From Snodgrassella alvi (lineage in GTDB: Bacteria > Pseudomonadota > Gammaproteobacteria > Burkholderiales > Neisseriaceae): 38,837 nt of DNA. Positions within the stretch are counted from its first letter, which is position 1. Each line of letters starts with the position of its first letter. Positions 36,426 to 38,837 of the stretch are shown here, piece by piece. Location of the stretch: the NCBI RefSeq assembly GCF_002777825.1, contig NZ_MEIR01000062.1, positions 1 to 38,837 on the forward strand, given 5' to 3'. The position numbers were made by a program, and so were the translations under genes. The notes below the pieces were generated by a model. The model was not told the DNA's origin and searched no databases. It worked only from the letters and a program-made list of their open reading frames with translations.

Positions 36426-38837
36426 ATGATACAAACTGATTATCACACTCCGAATGGGAGTAATGAAAAACCATACCGTTATGTATTTCAGAATGGACAT
36501 GGCCAGAATATTATCAATAGTAAAGCCAGTGAAAATCATAACAACCAGAACATCGAAATCGTATTCGAAAAAACCTATGCAGCCGATGCAATTTTCTTTC
36601 ACTCTGGTAATGATCTAATAATTCAGGCATTTAATAATCAGGACTCTGTCACCCTAACAGACTTTCTTAGCCCTGACAAAACCAATATTTGTACTTTTAC
36701 ATTCATCTTTGAGGATAAAACATTAAACTCAAAAGATATTGCCGATATAACAACGACTTTAAACGATACCAACAAAAATAATGAATCCACAGATTCACAT
36801 AGCAACAATAGCATCAACGACAAAATAGATGATGATAAGCCGTATGGCGAGAATGGTAATACTAATATTCTGAATGAGATTGCCAGTTACAGTACTCTTA
36901 TTAGCGGTACCGGAAATGATATACTCAAAGGCAATGACAGGGAAAAAGACCGCTATGAATTCGAGGCAGGACATGGGCAGGATGTGATTTACGATAAAGG
37001 AGATTGGTACGACAAAAAAGCTATTAATGAAATTGTTTTCAAGGGCGCCAATTTTGCTGATGCTCTCTTTAGCCGTTCTGGCAACGATTTAATCATTAAC
37101 GCATATGGCAATTCAGACTCTGTAACTTTGCCTAATTACTTTAGCTATAACAATGATTACTACCGTGCATTCAATTTCATTTTTGAAGACCAAACTCTCG
37201 AACCACTAGATATAAATAACAGAATCACATTTACTCAGAACGGTGATGATAATGATAATATCATTACAGGATGGTGGAGCAATGATATTATCAGTGGAGG
37301 TAAAGGTAATGATACCTTATGGGGCAAAGCTGGTGACGATATCCTCAATGGCAATGACGGCGATGATATTCTCAATGGTGAAGATGGGAATGATACCCTC
37401 AATGGTGGTGCCGGTAACGATACCTTAAATGGTGGTGCTGGCTACGATATTCTTATTGGCGGTACCGGTAATGATATCCTCAAAGGCGGTGACTGGCATA
37501 AAGACCGCTATGAATTCGAGGCAGGACATGGGCAGGATGTGATTTACGATAAAGGAGATTGGTACGACAAAAAAGCTATTAATGAAATTGTTTTCAAGGG
37601 CGCCAATTTTGCTGATGCTCTCTTTAGCCGTTCTGGCAACGATTTAATCATTAACGCATATGGCAATTCAGACTCTGTAACTTTGCCCGATTATTTTAGC
37701 TATAACAATGATTACAGCCGTTCTTTCAATTTCATTTTTGAAGACCAAACTCTCGAACCACTAGATATAAATAACAGAATCACATTTACTCAGAACGGTG
37801 ATGATAATGATAATATCATTACAGGATGGTGGAGCAATGATATTATCAGTGGAGGTAAAGGTAATGATACCTTATGGGGCAAAGCTGGTGACGATATCCT
37901 CAATGGCAATGACGGCGATGATATTCTCAATGGTGAAGATGGGAATGATACCCTCAATGGTGGTGCCGGTAACGATACCTTAAATGGTGGTGCTGGCTAC
38001 GATATTCTTATTGGCGGTACCGGTAATGATATCCTCAAAGGCGGTGACTGGCATAAAGACCGCTATGAATTCGAGGCAGGACATGGGCAGGATGTGATTT
38101 ACGATAAAGAATACCCCGGCTATACGAATCATTACAATGATGTTGTCTTCAAGGGTGCCACTCTGGCTAATGCCCTCTTTACCCGTTCCGGCAACGATCT
38201 GGTAATTTGCGCTTATGACAAAGAAGACTCTGTAACCCTGCCTGATTATTTCAACAATTCTTATAATAGGGCATTTAACTTTGTATTTGATGATAAAGTA
38301 TTAAGTGTCGATGATATAGCTGCCATGTCATTTAGTTTGGGTGGCACATCAGGTGACGATGAACTTAGAGGCTGGAATTCTCACGATACCATTGCTGGAG
38401 GACCGGGTAATGACAAGCTATATGGAGGAGATGGCATAGACAACCTTTTCGGAGGAGCAGGTAATGACGAGCTGTATGGAGAAAATGGAAACGACTATTT
38501 AAGTGGCGGCGATGGTGACGACATATTAGTTGGCGGTGAAGGTGATGATATTCTTAATGGTGGTGCCGGTGATGACACACTATGGGGCAAAGAAGGTTAC
38601 GATATCATCAATGGTGGTTCCGGAAACGATACTCTCTATGGCGGTAACTGGAACAAAGATCGGTACATTTTTCAGCGTGGACACGGACAGGATCTAATTG
38701 AGGATTTTGAATTCGATTCAGCTGTTGCCAGATATAATGAAATTGTGTTCGAAAATGCAAAACTGGCTGATGCAGTGTTCTCGCGTTCCGGTAATGATCT
38801 TGTGATTCATGCCTATGCTAATGAAGATTCGGTTACT
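36426..38837 (+). CDS. Large RTX (haemolysin-type Ca-binding repeat) protein, 5' part, runs off the window
   Basis: The frame stays open for 804 codons from the ATG at 36426 (AAGGA seven bases upstream) to the window end. There is no N-terminal signal peptide, as expected for type I secretion, whose C-terminal signal would lie outside. The protein is built of repeating modules. Each has a block of RTX nonapeptides (GGAGNDTLN, GGTGNDILK and similar) that bind calcium. A second block (KDRYEFEAGHGQD, NEIVFKGANFADALFSRSGN, DSVTLP.YF, FNFIFEDQTL) resembles the HCBP_related domain (PF06594). A degenerate such block opens the protein (residues 17-105); later ones start near residues 174, 359, 544 and 744. 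No enzymatic domain is seen in the visible part, so it could be an adhesin, biofilm matrix protein or the front of a toxin. No T1SS or acyltransferase genes are in the window. Confidence 0.88.
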   Translation, partial: MIQTDYHTPNGSNEKPYRYVFQNGHGQNIINSKASENHNNQNIEIVFEKTYAADAIFFHSGNDLIIQAFNNQDSVTLTDFLSPDKTNICTFTFIFEDKTLNSKDIADITTTLNDTNKNNESTDSHSNNSINDKIDDDKPYGENGNTNILNEIASYSTLISGTGNDILKGNDREKDRYEFEAGHGQDVIYDKGDWYDKKAINEIVFKGANFADALFSRSGNDLIINAYGNSDSVTLPNYFSYNNDYYRAFNFIFEDQTLEPLDINNRITFTQNGDDNDNIITGWWSNDIISGGKGNDTLWGKAGDDILNGNDGDDILNGEDGNDTLNGGAGNDTLNGGAGYDILIGGTGNDILKGGDWHKDRYEFEAGHGQDVIYDKGDWYDKKAINEIVFKGANFADALFSRSGNDLIINAYGNSDSVTLPDYFSYNNDYSRSFNFIFEDQTLEPLDINNRITFTQNGDDNDNIITGWWSNDIISGGKGNDTLWGKAGDDILNGNDGDDILNGEDGNDTLNGGAGNDTLNGGAGYDILIGGTGNDILKGGDWHKDRYEFEAGHGQDVIYDKEYPGYTNHYNDVVFKGATLANALFTRSGNDLVICAYDKEDSVTLPDYFNNSYNRAFNFVFDDKVLSVDDIAAMSFSLGGTSGDDELRGWNSHDTIAGGPGNDKLYGGDGIDNLFGGAGNDELYGENGNDYLSGGDGDDILVGGEGDDILNGGAGDDTLWGKEGYDIINGGSGNDTLYGGNWNKDRYIFQRGHGQDLIEDFEFDSAVARYNEIVFENAKLADAVFSRSGNDLVIHAYANEDSVT
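36945..37499 (+). repeat. 555-bp tandem repeat inside the RTX gene, copy 1
   Basis: 185 codons comprising one HCBP_related-like block and one RTX nonapeptide block. By direct comparison it differs from copy 2 at seven positions, all between about 37133 and 37169. Confidence 0.95.
37500..38054 (+). repeat. 555-bp tandem repeat inside the RTX gene, copy 2
   Basis: In-frame direct repeat of copy 1. The patch of differences changes the protein from PNYFSYNNDYYRAF to PDYFSYNNDYSRSF; everything else is identical base for base as far as I can compare. Confidence 0.95.
38055..38109 (+). repeat. Start of a third, truncated identical repeat copy
   Basis: The first 55 bases match copies 1 and 2 exactly, then the sequence diverges at once into a related but clearly different module. 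The break point probably marks the edge of the duplicated segment. Confidence 0.85.

Noticed and set aside
37243-37428. Short alternative-frame ORFs repeated at 37243 and 37798
   Set aside because: They are out-of-frame readings of the RTX repeat, identical only because the DNA is duplicated.
36426-38837. CRISPR-like regular repeats
   Set aside because: The repeats encode RTX nonapeptides in one continuous frame and lack spacer-repeat structure.

Overview
The window reads as a chromosomal segment of a betaproteobacterium of the family Neisseriaceae. Snodgrassella (bee-gut symbionts) or a close relative is my best guess. This rests on the gene set (PatA/PatB/Ape1 peptidoglycan O-acetylation cluster, Tat/lipobox LD-carboxypeptidase, NsrR next to a flavohaemoglobin, RTX protein), moderately low GC in the genes and very AT-rich intergenic DNA. 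The genus is inference; the family assignment is firmer. No tRNA, rRNA, insertion sequence, prophage or CRISPR array was recognised.

Layout. 1-5.7 kb: a MatC-like permease with its own terminator, then cca and glnD two bases apart, then nnrD. 6.7-9.1 kb (minus strand): a His-rich zinc-type CDF exporter, gph and a YgeA-type amino-acid racemase, probably one transcript ending at 6.65 kb. 9.1-9.86 kb: a non-coding gap. 9.86-13.7 kb: patA-patB-ape1, translationally overlapped, which adds and removes O-acetyl groups on peptidoglycan. 13.8-15.1 kb (minus): wrbA-nfsA, two flavin reductases. 15.3-22.4 kb: yihY, an M23 endopeptidase, an exonuclease III family gene, anmK and ftsK. 22.5-25.4 kb: lgt (minus), then hmp with a strong sigma70-type promoter and a near-perfect NsrR operator, followed by nsrR itself, a self-contained nitric-oxide response unit. 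25.4-29.5 kb (minus): an exported LdcA, pepD, ubiE and a DUF971 gene. 29.7-32.5 kb: nadE behind a possible operator, then two adjacent RlaP-type nucleotidyltransferases bracketed by two look-alike terminators. 32.6-35.05 kb: proS (minus) and hemG. 35.05-36.4 kb: 1.37 kb of extremely AT-rich DNA without genes. 36.4 kb to the end: the open 5' part of a large RTX calcium-binding repeat protein with an almost perfect 555-bp internal tandem duplication.

Themes. Envelope and peptidoglycan remodelling is dense: PatA, PatB, Ape1, M23 endopeptidase, LdcA, AnmK, Lgt and FtsK. Nitric-oxide and redox defence appears as Hmp/NsrR and WrbA/NfsA. The least explained parts are the tandem RlaP pair and the RTX locus with its AT-rich upstream region. 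I found nothing I could defend as an entirely new system; those two are the best candidates.
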